A stretch of DNA of 64,000 nucleotides from Arthonia radiata (lineage: Eukaryota; Ascomycota; Arthoniomycetes; Arthoniales; Arthoniaceae): NCBI GenBank assembly GCA_002989075.1, contig PSQN01000013.1, positions 62,001 to 126,000 of the forward strand, read 5' to 3'. The notes below the pieces were generated by a model that made no database searches, was not told the DNA's origin, and was given only the letters and a program-made list of their open reading frames with translations. Both the position numbers and the translations under genes were made by a program. Positions 1 to 10,321 of the stretch are shown here, piece by piece (within the stretch, counting starts at the first letter, position 1; each line of letters opens with the position of its first letter).

Positions 1-210
1 TAGCAAAGCGGCTCGCCGCACTCTTTGTTGCATAGCATGTATGGCAAAAAAACCCCAACTGATCGCTCATATGCACCGCCTATCTATGGCAGGTGCACCA
101 TAAAAATCCCATCGATGCTCACTATCCAGTCATCTCTCCTGTCTTCAGCATGCACCCAGCGATTCGACGACAAACAAGAACATAGTCTCCGAGTGCCCGC
201 AATCTCTTCC

Positions 211-737
211 TTAATGCTCGCTTTTTCTGGGCTTATATTTCCGGCGAATGCGTTGGAGGAAATTCAGCTGTGAATTTCTAGTCGTCCCTATTCGTGTGCT
301 TTGCTGCGCAGTCAAGGGTGGAAATTGCAACTCAGTATGGGAGCCGGGCGCCTGGCTGTGCTCCTCCGCGACTTGGGGAAGTCCAGTTTCACCTACCTGC
401 GGCCACGCCACGAAAACAGGAGCCGTCTGTTGACCACCATATAAGAACACGATCGAAAGTCCGCGTAACCCTTGTTGACGATCGGGACTTTACATGTAGT
501 CAGAGGCGTCCACGAATGCACACGGATACCAGCCTACCTAACAAATGCAGAAATTGCCTCCGTGAGCACTGCGAGGTCAGGAAATCTAGCTCGGGCCGCC
601 AGTACTTGTCTGCGAATAATCGCTTCCCAGTTCTCTCCGAGGAGCCGAACAACGTCATCATGGACTTGCCCAAATATCAAAAAGCGTTGTCCGGTCTCTG
701 CTGGATGAATTCGTATTGGATGGATTGGATGAGACAT
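211..737 (-). CDS. Member 1 of an unrecognised small-protein family (two exons)
   Basis: Function unknown. Exon 1 is 737-538 and exon 2 is 487-211, giving 158 residues. The 50-nt intron (488-537, donor GTAGGC, acceptor AAAG) lies in phase 2, and splicing keeps the frame open to the stop at 211. The first half holds the family core: a beta-like stretch, then GENWEAIIRR near residues 35-45 in a likely helix. Exon 2 opens with QQGLRGLSIVF, which aligns with QQGVQGVSIIF in the neighbour at 1222-1623. The C-terminus is basic (RIRRKYKPRK). The ATG at 737 was chosen because upstream in-frame starts are not ATG. The gene is the first of six same-strand paralogs. The donor is weak, so the exact splice is the least certain part. 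No signal peptide or membrane segment is visible. Confidence 0.6.
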
Positions 738-864
738 GATCACATCTGTCGTAGGATTTTGAGTGCTGGGGTCAGCGCGGAAATTGAAGCTTGATTGAGG
801 AGTTTCTGATTGTTGATCTGATAGTGTGCCACTACAGGGACGTTTAATAATCCCTGGCGTTTTT

Positions 865-1083
865 TCAATATCCACAAGGACAGCGGCATCGCTCAGACCG
901 CTGTGAATGCGTTAGCGCGAGTACGAAGTATCCATTACGCAACGGGTATTCTCGGCTGAAAAGATGAACAGACCGACCTCCATACCGTACTACTTCCCAT
1001 TCAAAGTATGTTGTCTGCGAAACCTGATCTTCAAATTTCCTTTTGCGGACGAGCTTCACAACTGTCCGTCCTTGCCTTGGCAT
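865..1083 (-). CDS. Possible small gene or exon, unknown
   Basis: An open frame from an ATG at 1083 to a stop at 865 encodes 72 residues containing VVKLVRKRKFEDQVSQTTYF and a cysteine-rich tail (ERCRCPCGY). A pyrimidine-rich stretch ending TTCCTTACAG lies just upstream (ends about 1121) and would be a good 3' splice site, so this could be the last exon of a gene. It sits between family members 1 and 2 but I cannot align it convincingly with their exons. It may be chance. Confidence 0.22.
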   Translation of the reverse strand: MPRQGRTVVKLVRKRKFEDQVSQTTYFEWEVVRYGGRSVHLFSREYPLRNGYFVLALTHSQRSERCRCPCGY

Positions 1084-1221
1084 GATCAATAATTGCCTCT
1101 CCCAGACAAATGGAATATTCTGTAAGGAAAAGTGATTAACAGACTAAGGTTAGTAACAGGTCCAATTTCCACATGCCTCAACTAAACCGACCGATATCTT
1201 AGGCAACTTTTATGGTTACCT

Positions 1222-1623
1222 TTAACAAGGTCTCCGCCGGATGCGGCGCTGGATCCGCCGCAGCCGCGCGTCCGCACTGGTACACCCACAAAGCCGACCC
1301 AAGATATTCCACCCCCGCCTTGGATGCCCCACCGGTGACTCTGGCGCCCGCCTCGCCACTTTCTCAAAAGACTGCCCACAGCGTTGAAAGTTACGATAGA
1401 AGATGATGGAAACACCTTGCACACCTTGTTGTTGCGCAAACCCCACGTCAACCGAGGTCGGCGTGGTCATGTTCTCCCGTAACTCGGCGTAAGCTTTGTG
1501 GATTTTGGCCTCGACTGTGTGCTTCCAGTTGCGCCCAATTAGAGTGATGACGTCGAGGTCAACATTGACGTTAAGGTTGAGGACGCGTTGGCCCAAGGGG
1601 AGCTCGAGTTGAAAGTCTGGCAT
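1222..1623 (-). CDS. Member 2 of the small-protein family, intronless copy
   Basis: Function unknown; 133 residues from the ATG at 1623. The N-terminus MPDFQLELPL is followed by the core LNVNVDLDVITLIGRNWKHT, with the family G-x-N-W motif around residues 30-33. At about residue 66, where the other five members have a phase-2 intron, this copy reads straight through: TSVDVGFAQQQGVQGVSIIF. The downstream part aligns with exon 2 of member 1. The C-terminus is arginine-rich, as in members 1, 3 and 6. The frame upstream of the ATG stays open but offers only non-ATG starts. The simplest reading is precise intron loss. A GC-rich terminal third makes the exact end less certain. Confidence 0.6.
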   Translation of the reverse strand: MPDFQLELPLGQRVLNLNVNVDLDVITLIGRNWKHTVEAKIHKAYAELRENMTTPTSVDVGFAQQQGVQGVSIIFYRNFQRCGQSFEKVARRAPESPVGHPRRGWNILGRLCGCTSADARLRRIQRRIRRRPC

Positions 1624-2127
1624 AGCTGCGCCGCAGTTGATCAGGCGCGTCTTGCTGCGATTAATGATATAGTGCACGCTCGGCTAGTGGCTTCACATTC
1701 ACGCGAAGCTACGGTATAAGGTACAGATAGGGCGCTGGTAGAGAGGTGTGGTGGAATAATCATATCGATACGGCGGCGAAGATGGCGATGTGATTTCTAT
1801 AGATATGCAAGATGCGGACAAGTGTTCCCCAATTAGTCGCGGCGCCAGTGAAGAAAATTTACTACCCTTTTTACCAGCTGCGCGGAAGACTTACATACAT
1901 GAGCAATGGCAAAAGAGATGGGTAGTTTCTCACTTTGGGTCGTTGTGGGCAACGGCGCTGCCATGCACGCGCTGCAGAGAATCATCTGTAATGAGCTGAT
2001 TCTTCGAAATTGTGCAAGCTTTACATTCTTTCCTCTGCCGCGCGCTCCAGCGAAGCGCACAGTCTCGTTACTTGGTGTGGTCCGGGTGCGGCGCATTGAC
2101 TCTCAAGACGATGCAATGCGGCCAGCG

Positions 2128-2579
2128 TTACGGCGAAGTTTGCGTCTGACGTCCTGCTCTTCGCCTTCTTCTGCCGCGCGAAAACACGTCTCCGAGCCAT
2201 CTGAAGATGAGTGCGCCGATATTAGGCTCGTTTGTGACCTCGGACATTTGAGTGACGAAGTTGTGAGTGCTATCGAAGAACTCAAAGTCAATGATCCTAT
2301 AACCGTCGTTGTCGATTCGATGGGCACTATCTCGATTACGTTAGTCATGTTTCCATCATCAGCTAGAGAACCATCAACAGACTACACTCGACAAGTCAAC
2401 ACGTCGACTCTTCCCAGATGATGGAAGTGTGACTCTACTTGCTCCCTAAGTGGCTCGGGCTCTCGCGGGTTGAGGCGAGACAGTCCGTCGATGACTTCCA
2501 AATCCACTATGACATGCAACCGTACATTTCTAGGGAACTCGGTGTTGTGGACGAAGGTGGTGATCCAATAGTCTGGCAT
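2128..2579 (-). CDS. Member 3 of the small-protein family (two exons)
   Basis: Function unknown. Exon 1 is 2579-2386 and exon 2 is 2326-2128, about 130 residues. The 59-nt intron (2327-2385) has donor GTAGTC, a textbook branch sequence TGACTAAC and acceptor ATAG, in phase 2 like members 1 and 4-6. Exon 1 begins MPDYWITTF, close to MPDFQLELP of member 2, and carries the core LHVIVDLEVIDGL. The G-x-N-W motif is eroded here (SRLNPRE). Exon 2 contains DGYRIIDFEFF, matching the hydrophobic strand after the splice in other members, and ends in an arginine cluster. A longer open frame on the opposite strand (1906-2421) is treated as a shadow. Confidence 0.6.
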
Positions 2580-4551
2580 GGCGGAGGCGTTCGATAATAG
2601 ACGCGCGATTTTACCCACAGAAAAGCGACGCCGGCAGAAGCAGGGCGTTGTCACCTAGTGTGAGACGTGGCGGAAAGCGAGAGACTGTGTTTGAAACGCG
2701 AACAGCAGCGACCGAATGGAGTCTGGCCTTGATCGTAGATCTGTTGACACCATTCGCAAAGTACCTGTATGCGGAAAGGGTCCCAAGAAGGCTAATATTT
2801 GAAAAAGGACACGCTGACGATTATTCAATCTAATAAACTTCGTCTTCATCCTGTCAAAACGATCACCAACGCCTCTGTCGGCGCCAAGGACGCAGATGAA
2901 CCAGATCGTCCAGCCAAAGGGAGCGTCCGATAGCGCCAGCGTGATGATAGTGTGCTGGAGTAGCTAAGTCGTTGGTCTCTGTAGTCACAGCGGCCACGGA
3001 CTGCGAAGAGCTTGTCGCTAGGTGTGATGAAGGATGTCCTTGATCCACCTCGGGAGCATAGCCTGCGCAAGGTTTGTTTCCAAACAGCATCAGCAGGCTA
3101 CGACGTTCGTTAAGTACAGCTGCTGTGAGGGTCTTCTTCCAGAAGCGAACGCCTTCCACCCAGCGCATTCAATCAGAGAAGCCAGCACAAGGAAAGCAAT
3201 AGCAACACAGACTCACCTCCTACGGCCGATCAAACACTCGCGGACGTCTTTGAATTCGAAAAGAATGGCATCGCTATCGCTACGTTCGTAGCTGGCTCGG
3301 TTAGGTAAGGGTCTTCGATGCGTGGTACGTAGGAAGTAATAAGCTTTCTTCTACCGTAGACACTCAGCATTACCCCTTCCCCCGGAGGGCTGGCACAAGT
3401 TCTGAAACGTGGGCTGAGGCAAACCTGGGAGGGGCCCGCGAGAGGGGCCCCCCCGAGGGAGGGAGTACCTGCGGGAGGACCCAGGTGTAGGCGAAGGCCG
3501 GGGGGTGGGGAAAGAGGACTTAGGGGTTTAGGCCCCTAAATTCAGTTTCTCGGGGGCACACCAATTTGGAATTGGAGTATGGGATTGGAATGCGTGAGTG
3601 CCCTGAGCCTGCCCGCTAGTTCCGAGGCGTATGAAGATCTCGTACGACTCGATCGGGGTTGTTTATGGCTTGCGACTTGGATAGTAGCCAACAAGAGTTT
3701 TGCTCCTTTCTCTTGAATTGTTACAATGAATGACGGAAAGTGCGGCGTGGTATGTTCCCCTGAGATTAATCATCCGGGTGCGGAGGTCGTCTTGGCTTCT
3801 TTCCCCATCCCCAAAGCAGGGAACTTGGTGAGTTCATGGAAGCAGTCGAAGTGGATGCTTTCACCGAAAGCGCATCTTGCATGAAATTGAGACCTTCAAT
3901 GAAACACATCACGGAACTAACGCTGTCCTTAGCGACAGTATATTTATAAGTTGCATCTTGGGTTTAAACGTACTTGTAGCTATAAGCTGCGAAGCTAATT
4001 GGACTCAAAGATTGCGCCCTCGTATTGAAGTAGTAGTTCTGGTATCATGTGGCGCGAAAATGGATTTCAATAGGCTGTTGTCGAACCATTGGAACCTCGC
4101 AGAGACATTAGGGACCGAGGTTTATTGCTCAACGCAGCCAGCTTGTCATACATTGGCCGAGATTATGCCGTCTTTCAAGTAAGGTCGCAAATTCTGGCAG
4201 TGGTATTGTACCCGGCGGCCGAAAATAGACATGAGGGCAAATCAAGTTGTTCGGTTATACCCGGTACAGACACTGAACAATTCCTCGAGAAATTTCCTGC
4301 GAGTCTGGCGCTGAGTTCTCTGTTCAGGGCTTGCGTGGATCTGATGGGCTCTTGCGTGAGTTGACTCCCGCGGATGCTGCAAGGTCAGGTTCGAGGGTTG
4401 CATGTTCGCCTGTTGGCTCGTCGGATAGTGGCGATGCTGCACGCCCGTGTCTGGACGATTCATGCCCACTTCTCCATGAATGGCTGGGAGTTGCTTCTCT
4501 GGCACAGGATGGCCAGGGACTGGCTGATGCCCAAAGGAACTTGTACCATCC
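2580..4551. other. Gene-poor interval between family members 3 and 4
   Basis: No gene is recognised in this 2-kb interval. Open frames on both strands (for example 2863-3168 minus and 3877-4182 plus) are short, overlap one another and show no domain. A GC-rich segment at 3372-3560 is listed separately. I could not find the family core motif here, so either the array has a real gap or a decayed copy is no longer legible. Confidence 0.5.
3372..3560. other. GC-rich, G-run-dense segment with small inverted repeats
   Basis: Against balanced surroundings, this stretch is packed with G and C runs. It contains local palindromes such as GGGGCCCGCGAGAGGGGCCCC and TTAGGGGTTTAGGCCCCTAA. The G runs (GGGAGGGAG, GGGGGGTGGGG) could allow quadruplex formation. 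No coding capacity is evident. Function unknown. Confidence 0.45.
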
Positions 4552-4979
4552 TCATGCGTGCTGTGTGATTGTTCGGAGGGTTCGCTTCCAGCAGTCGCAA
4601 GACGCTCGCCCCAGTGATGCAGTCCTAGAGTGCTCCAAAGTCTTACAGTGCTTGAAACCATGATCACTGTAGAAGTCGATCAAGAAGCACCAGCCTTTTT
4701 TCATGACTCGTGCCACCCTAAAGTCATGTGAGCCCGATTCAAGATGACAAGATCGAGGCAGGGCCCGAGCTCTCACTTCACAGAAGCGTAGTCAATGTCA
4801 ATCCTGCTCCATGGATTCGCCAGCTTAAGCCAAAGTGCTGTTATGTCTGCTCGAATGTATGATTCGAAATTATCGCCAAGCCCGTCCACAACCTCTTGAG
4901 TGATCCTGACGCGTATCGTGTGCAAGCACGTTCCTTCGGATTCCGATGTTGCTGCGACATATATATCAACCGTTGCCAT
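4552..4979 (-). CDS. Member 4 of the small-protein family (two exons)
   Basis: Function unknown; 122 residues. Exon 1 is 4979-4777, exon 2 is 4717-4552, separated by a 59-nt intron (4718-4776) with donor GTGAGA, a possible branch near CTCACATGAC and acceptor TTTAG, phase 2. Exon 1 encodes MATVDIYVAATSESEG and the clearest version of the core: LHTIRVRITQEVVDGLGDNF, then ESYIRADITALWLKL, ending in the strand RIDIDYASV. Exon 2 continues VARVMKKGWCFLIDFYS and is cysteine-rich near its end. Exon 2 is exactly 166 nt, the same as in member 5. Secondary structure reads as strand-helix-strand-strand. The start is an ATG with no upstream alternative needed. Confidence 0.66.
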
Positions 4980-6268
4980 TGCGGCCTATTAGAAAAGAGA
5001 TTGGATGCGAAATGGGCTTGACTTGTAGATACAAATGAGGCAGGGAAATTATCATTGGATCCGGTGTCGTCTTGGATGCGTGATAACCTTCGATGTTTTT
5101 GGAGTTCCTTCAAGGCTCACCACTCCTCTAGACCATCTTTTGGGTCCTTCATTTCTCGAAAATGCGATCTTATAAAGATATTCAAGATTGCGGCCATGTC
5201 GGATGCAAAGCCAACGAGTCTAGCTTGACAGGCAGGCATAATGTGATTGGACGTTGAAGGCCTGGTCAACGCGTGCTGAGTTATTGGCGTGGCGGTCCGG
5301 CCACGAGCAAGGCTCTACCCTTTGTTTCTACGGACTTGGTCATTATGAGGAGCCAACCTGGGTTTCAATATGGAAACATCCTTCTTGACGGTCGCCAAGC
5401 AGCTAACCGTCACACCCATTTGAGAGAAAAGTGCTGAAAGGATAACAAGCATGTGCACCGACTCGTAGATCCTCAAGATCAGTCCGGTACGACTACAGGC
5501 AGATGTAATTATATACAGTTTCAGGAAGATTTTCTAAAACGCGGTAAGAAATCCCTGGAAGGGGCCGGAATTTGCTCTTACATTTTGTGCGGGGTTTAAT
5601 TTTCCAGTCTTTAGTGCCACTGCATGGATAGTAGGTTCTAGTCTTTCTCCATTGTCCAACTCCATGACCATAGTTCTTCATTTGAGCCCACGGCACTTGA
5701 GGCATTTTGCGGCACCTCCCGTTAATGGCCCTCGAGATGTCGTCCTTGATCAGCTGCACGCAGATGGCTAGGTCCAGACAAAGTGCCATAAGATGATCAA
5801 ACAAATGGTCAATCTAAGCGCGACCGCTCAAAATGTATGGTTTCTGGAAGGGTCTTTGTCAGCTTTCTCGCGTCACCACGACGCCTCGACAGAAGACTGC
5901 GTAAGTGCATGATCCAGCCTTGAGCCTGAGAAGGTAAATACAGCTACCAGTGCGTCTCAAGAGAAGCGTGAGATTGAAGATGAGCGCAATAGGCCAGAGT
6001 ATCAATGGTTTTGCGACGACAGTGGCAGCTGTGGACGCTTTGCGTTATTTTCAACCCTGGTTGACGGAGATCTGCAAGCAAAATGACGAATCATCTGCTC
6101 CATCCGGAGTATCCTGCGCTCATATAAGCCTGAGTAGCAAGGCGTGGCTAATAAATTCAACGAGTACGCGTGGGGACAGTTTCAAAGGTCGTGACGTTTT
6201 CCGACTGCGTGCGCAGGAGCCAACCTTGTGACAGCAGAGTAGCTAATTATATGACCGCAGATTGCGAA
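4980..6268. other. Gene-poor interval between family members 4 and 5
   Basis: No gene can be supported. Two modest open frames exist: minus 5493-5789 (98 residues from an ATG, several cysteines) and plus 5950-6231. Neither has a recognisable domain or splice-site support, and neither carries the family core motif. Confidence 0.45.
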
Positions 6269-6685
6269 CTACCGGCGATAGTCGTGGTATTGATAGACCT
6301 GATTTGGATGCTGTAAGTTGAACTGCTCGGGAGGCACAAGACGTGACAATACACCGAGACGCTGACGTTTGTTGTTTGTGAAGACGTAGTCAAGCCAATA
6401 ACGTGGTCGTCCGTTGATCTCTTCCTGTCGCCTCCTTTACATGTTCAGCCGAGAAACTAGCGCAGGATCTTGCAATGGTGATACGCACGTCGCGTGAGCC
6501 CGCACGGTGCCTCGCTGAGAAGATAAGTTGGCATGCCAGTACTGTGTTGCGTCTTTTCGGACTATTGTGTTCCAGTTGTTGGTGAACATGTCTACAACGC
6601 CGGGATCTGCGTCAATGCGTATGCAATGGTGCCACTGAGTCATGCTCCTATCAAATGTCCAGATATGTACACGGGTCCGCGGCAT
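6269..6685 (-). CDS. Member 5 of the small-protein family (two exons)
   Basis: Function unknown; 120 residues. Exon 1 is 6685-6489, exon 2 is 6434-6269. The 54-nt intron (6435-6488) has donor GTGCGT, branch-like GGCTGAAC and acceptor TAAAG, phase 2. Splicing removes an in-frame stop route and opens a clean second exon. Exon 1 carries the core: HHCIRIDADPGVVDMFTNNW, then NTIVRKDATQYW. Exon 2 includes RPRYWLDYVFTNNKRQR and LVPPEQFN, which aligns with LPVPQDIWF in member 6. Exon 2 length (166 nt) equals that of member 4. No signal peptide or transmembrane segment is seen. Confidence 0.66.
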
Positions 6686-7092
6686 GTTGATCCGCCTGAT
6701 CTCTCACGCCGTGCTCGCGTTTCTCGGATCGGGTCAGGGCGCTGTGAATAGGCAGTCTATATCGGGTAGGTCTGTGTCTTCCGGATGGAGGTGTTATCGA
6801 GGTCTTGTCCTGTCGTCATTCGTGGTGTTCGATGGATGAAAGCTTGTCTTATCAGGTCATCGCCACGGGATGAGCTTCCTATAGATATACTTGAGATGGA
6901 TGAGATGACACCTTCATCATTGAATACATGTATGACCTCCTCAATAGCGATCAAACGTAGAGCATATCGCTGTGTAAACGCCAATTCGAACACCTTTCTG
7001 AAGATCTCCTGAACGTGGTAAGTATTGTAGACGACTTACGAGGAGTTGTCTTTTGCTTCGCCTTTTTGATACTAAAAGTAGTATGCATTACA

Positions 7093-7673
7093 CTACTGCT
7101 GTTCCCCTCGATACTTTCGGCGAAACCAATCACCCACTTTTGCTGCGTTCCATCTGCGGTGTGGGCGACTCTCTCTCACTTGAGGTTCCAAACTCGTTGT
7201 CGATGTGTAGGGAAGTACGGGTGCGGTGTCTGTTTTCGTTCGACGGACTTCGAAGAGCGTCGAGTCCATAGTAGTTGTATTCGGTGCTTCACACCAGGGG
7301 CGCAGGCGGAACCAGATATCTTGGGGTACGGGAAGGCGCCCAATGTCGCGAAGTTCTCCGTCCTCGTCGTAGCATTCATGCCTAAGAATTGGCTCCCTGC
7401 CGACTCGCGCTATCCTAGTCGAATCAGCTCGAAACGCTGGAACCATTTCAAAGTAGGATCAGCTTACTCAAGGGTATATATGCAAATTTCTAGCCTGCTT
7501 GCGAGTCGCCAGTGGCTGATTACGGGCTCTTGCACACTGTGGTACCAATCTGTGCCAAAGATGCTGGCAACCTCAGGGGTAACCCTAATATAGATGGTGT
7601 GCTCCTGGTGATCCCTTCTCCGGCCAAGAGGAATATGAGCTTTCGTTTCGAGCAACGTGGTCGCTTCTAGCAT
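7093..7673 (-). CDS. Member 6 of the small-protein family, longest copy (two exons)
   Basis: Function unknown; 175 residues from the ATG at 7673. Exon 1 is 7673-7468 and exon 2 is 7414-7093, separated by a 53-nt intron (7415-7467) with donor GTAAGC, branch-like GCTGATTC and acceptor CTAG, phase 2. The core in exon 1 is HTIYIRVTPEVASIFGTDWY, then a helix ending SHWRL and the strand LEICIYTLE. Exon 2 starts IARV, like VARV in member 4, and continues GELRDIGRLPVPQDIWFRLR. It adds a tail of about 60 residues ending KVGDWFRRKYRG. That basic tail resembles the ends of members 1 and 3. This is the distal member of the array. Confidence 0.64.
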
Positions 7674-9516
7674 GTTGATGGCTTCGTTTCCAGATGCAAG
7701 GTCATCAGCAGTCACTCACGCGTTCAAACTGTTAAGCGAACCAAGATCAAGCATCAATTCGGATCAGGTTGCCAGGGTCGGCCCGGGATTTCTCGGCATA
7801 GTCATATCACTAATTGCGCAATTGGTTGCACAGTATTTGGAAATTGATGGAGAAGATAGATGGGAGTGTGTTACTTCTGAGATGCCGCAGGCCGGGGACA
7901 AACGACGCACTATGCCACGCTAAATGGGACAGGTGTATCATGGATGCTTTGGCCATCGTAGTGTTTCGCCACGTGATCAATACATTCGGTTGCTTTGCGA
8001 GTCGGCAAAGATGCTGAGATACAACAAAGTGGGCTGTAGGCTTGCCAAAGCTGGGGTTCAGAGACGGACGGGTTAGTATAATTTTGAGCTCAGGTGCTGC
8101 TGGGACCCGATAACGCGTGCTGTGCTTCGGCAATTAGGCTCATGTGTCGGTGCCATGCCGGCGTCAATCCTTGCCTGCTTTTTGGTGACAAACTTCTTTG
8201 GGGTAAATAAATGTGCAGTCAAGGGCGAATCATGTTCAAGGGGACATTGGGATCGAAATAAGCAATGCCGGGCTGAGGGAACGCTATCACCAATGTAGCT
8301 TAGACCGCCTCAAAGCCTTCTCCGACTTAACCTACCACTCTCCATCTCAACGAGTACTTCGCCCGGTCGTCCCCGATCTGATGTCCAAGCCGCTATCATA
8401 TTGATTGCCTGCGCTGAGGCTTGATATTGGTCTTCTAAATTCTGACCAGGAGTTTGGCTAGTCCCTATTACCAGCCTCTCCTGCCGAAGCGTCCGGACGC
8501 ACAGCTGTGCACCGCGGTCAAGAGCTGGGAAATGCGCACTTGCGCTCTACAGACCCGCTCAACTTAGGCCGACCTGGAATATGCCTATACTTTGCCGGCC
8601 TCCTTCGAGCTGTGTGGGTTGTAGACTTCAAGGACAGGAAACATAGCTTGGGAATATAAGAGGGAGTCCTTACCGCGTCTTAGTATTGCTGCAAGCACCA
8701 GAACTCTCCGTTGGCCGCGCCGGATCTCAGTCGCTCAAACATCTTCTCAATCGTACACTGAAAGCTGGTGCCCTGACATCAAAGGTGCCCGCGGTCCTGG
8801 CATGAAAGAGATAAACGCCGGGGACGACATAGTAGAAAAAAGATCGTTTGATACAGATGCCAGTGACCGCTCACGGTGGTTCATACTCCGGGAAGGTCTG
8901 AGAAAGCTCCGAAGATGCTCTGATGAGACCAACCATGAATACTTTCAGCCCACTTCCAGGACTCCCTCGGACAGCCTACCGTGTGTTGCTTCGTCGTTCC
9001 AGACGAGTGGGTAGATAGCTTTGCGGCGATCTTGGACGTCAGGCTTAGACACTAAAGGCCGGCCCAACAATTTCCAAGCATGGACCCATCCACACCCGGA
9101 GCAATGTAGCTCAGACCATGTCACTCCCGCGCCCTCGCCAACAGCATATCGCCATCCCCTTGGCAATGAGAACGATCTCATGAAAGACACAGAGTGTGTT
9201 GGTGAGCTTTCGCAATCAGATCTGATTGAGCCTATGCGGATAATGCCGCGAAGTTCGCTGTCGAGGGAGGCACAAGGGGGTAAGTGCGATCGAGGCTCAA
9301 GTGCTGCGGGGTAAATCAGTCGTAGCAAGTGGAAAAGGGTCGTCGGGCCCCATGCCAAGACCCAAACAAATCGAACCCCATACAGCGTGGTAAGAGCAGC
9401 CCATGTCTTTGCAAGCATTAAGAGCAAAAGAGAAGAAGAAGAAGAAGAGTACTACTATATCGTAGGCTGTCATTTTCTCTTGTATCAAGAGGTCAGGTTA
9501 ATCCAACTTCTATGCC
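7674..9516. other. Gene-poor interval
   Basis: No gene is recognised. Open frames on both strands are short and mutually overlapping. The only notable low-complexity feature is a short AAG/GAA trinucleotide tract near 9432-9450. Confidence 0.45.
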
Positions 9517-9805
9517 AAAAAACAATCTCCACGGGTTCAGCCCAAGGCTCGAACCCATGCCCTCGAAATAGCAAAAGATTCTTCAGTCCGGAGCAGGCTT
9601 CGGCGCTCGACAAGTACGGGGCGAACCCCGTACTCGTCGAGCGCCGAAGTTACGCGCCTGCAACCACGCCGTCGACACGGGGGGCAAGCCCCCCTTGACG
9701 GAGTTGCAGGGCGACTCCTGCTACGGACCGGATGACAAGCCATTAAACGCTAAGAACGAAAACCGAAGTTTTTCACACTGGGTCACACCCGAAGGTGTGG
9801 CTCAG
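9517..9805 (-). ncRNA. Candidate structured Pol III-type RNA or SINE-like element with three strong hairpins
   Basis: Read on the minus strand, a hairpin with arms around a C-UUCG-G loop (9778-9805) comes first, then an A-box-like stretch (9728-9742). Two long GC-rich hairpins follow: 9655-9713, with an interrupted stem around six G-C pairs, and 9598-9649, 24-bp arms with one mismatch and a UUCG loop. A B-box-like GGTTCGAGCC (9546-9555) and a run of six T (9517-9522) come last. The segment CGGACTGAAGAATC before the B box resembles a tRNA anticodon arm, but I cannot fold a proper cloverleaf. It could be a SINE, a tRNA-derived element, or an unrelated palindromic insertion. The hairpins themselves are certain; the RNA interpretation is not. 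Confidence 0.4.
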
Positions 9806-10321
9806 TGAACTGTGTCATCTCTACAGAGTGTTCTTGGGATACAAAATATAACGTTCAATTAATTGCACTTATCACTTTTTGCACACGCGATTGTCCCGAC
9901 GCGCAGCAGCATCCACGTTTATAGCACAGTCTTCGATGCTCTCCAATGATATCTCATACAATGCAAGCAATTTGTACGGCACTTAATGCTGATGCGTTAC
10001 AACCCCCTTTCCAAGTAGAGCGGATTGGGTTTAACGTAACAGCTACGTCTTGAGCGTAAGCTCTTGTATGCACCGAACGCAAAGCATCAACGCAGGTATG
10101 TACTGCGAATCGTCCCATACAGGTAGCTACGGAGTCACTGATAATACGTCATTGCTATGCCAACTGGCAAGTACCGTGTGGAACAACGTTGATTTCGTCT
10201 GTAGGAACAAGAACAACATTCTGCAACACATCGTTTCGCTATCGCTATTATAGATTATATGCACTAAGTACACGCCTGAAAACTAGGTTGGCGAATGCAT
10301 CGTCGCATCGTCAACGACGCT
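9806..10321. other. Intergenic interval downstream of the CHRD gene
   Basis: No gene or repeat recognised. It lies 3' of the CHRD-domain gene, which is transcribed toward it, and beside the hairpin element. Confidence 0.45.

Noticed and set aside
1906-2421. 171-residue plus-strand open frame
   Set aside because: It lies opposite exon 2 of array member 3, whose spliced product aligns with the family; the plus frame has no domain.
3525-3545. Telomere-like TTAGGGGTTTAGG
   Set aside because: Fewer than three imperfect units; it is part of a local palindrome in a G-rich island, not a telomeric array.
5493-5789. 98-residue minus-strand frame with several cysteines (possible small secreted protein)
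   Set aside because: No convincing signal peptide, splice support or domain; it does not align with the neighbouring paralogs.
9540-9600. A standard tRNA gene on the minus strand
   Set aside because: There is a B box and an anticodon-like arm, but the stems do not pair and no acceptor stem can be formed; kept only as a tRNA-like element.
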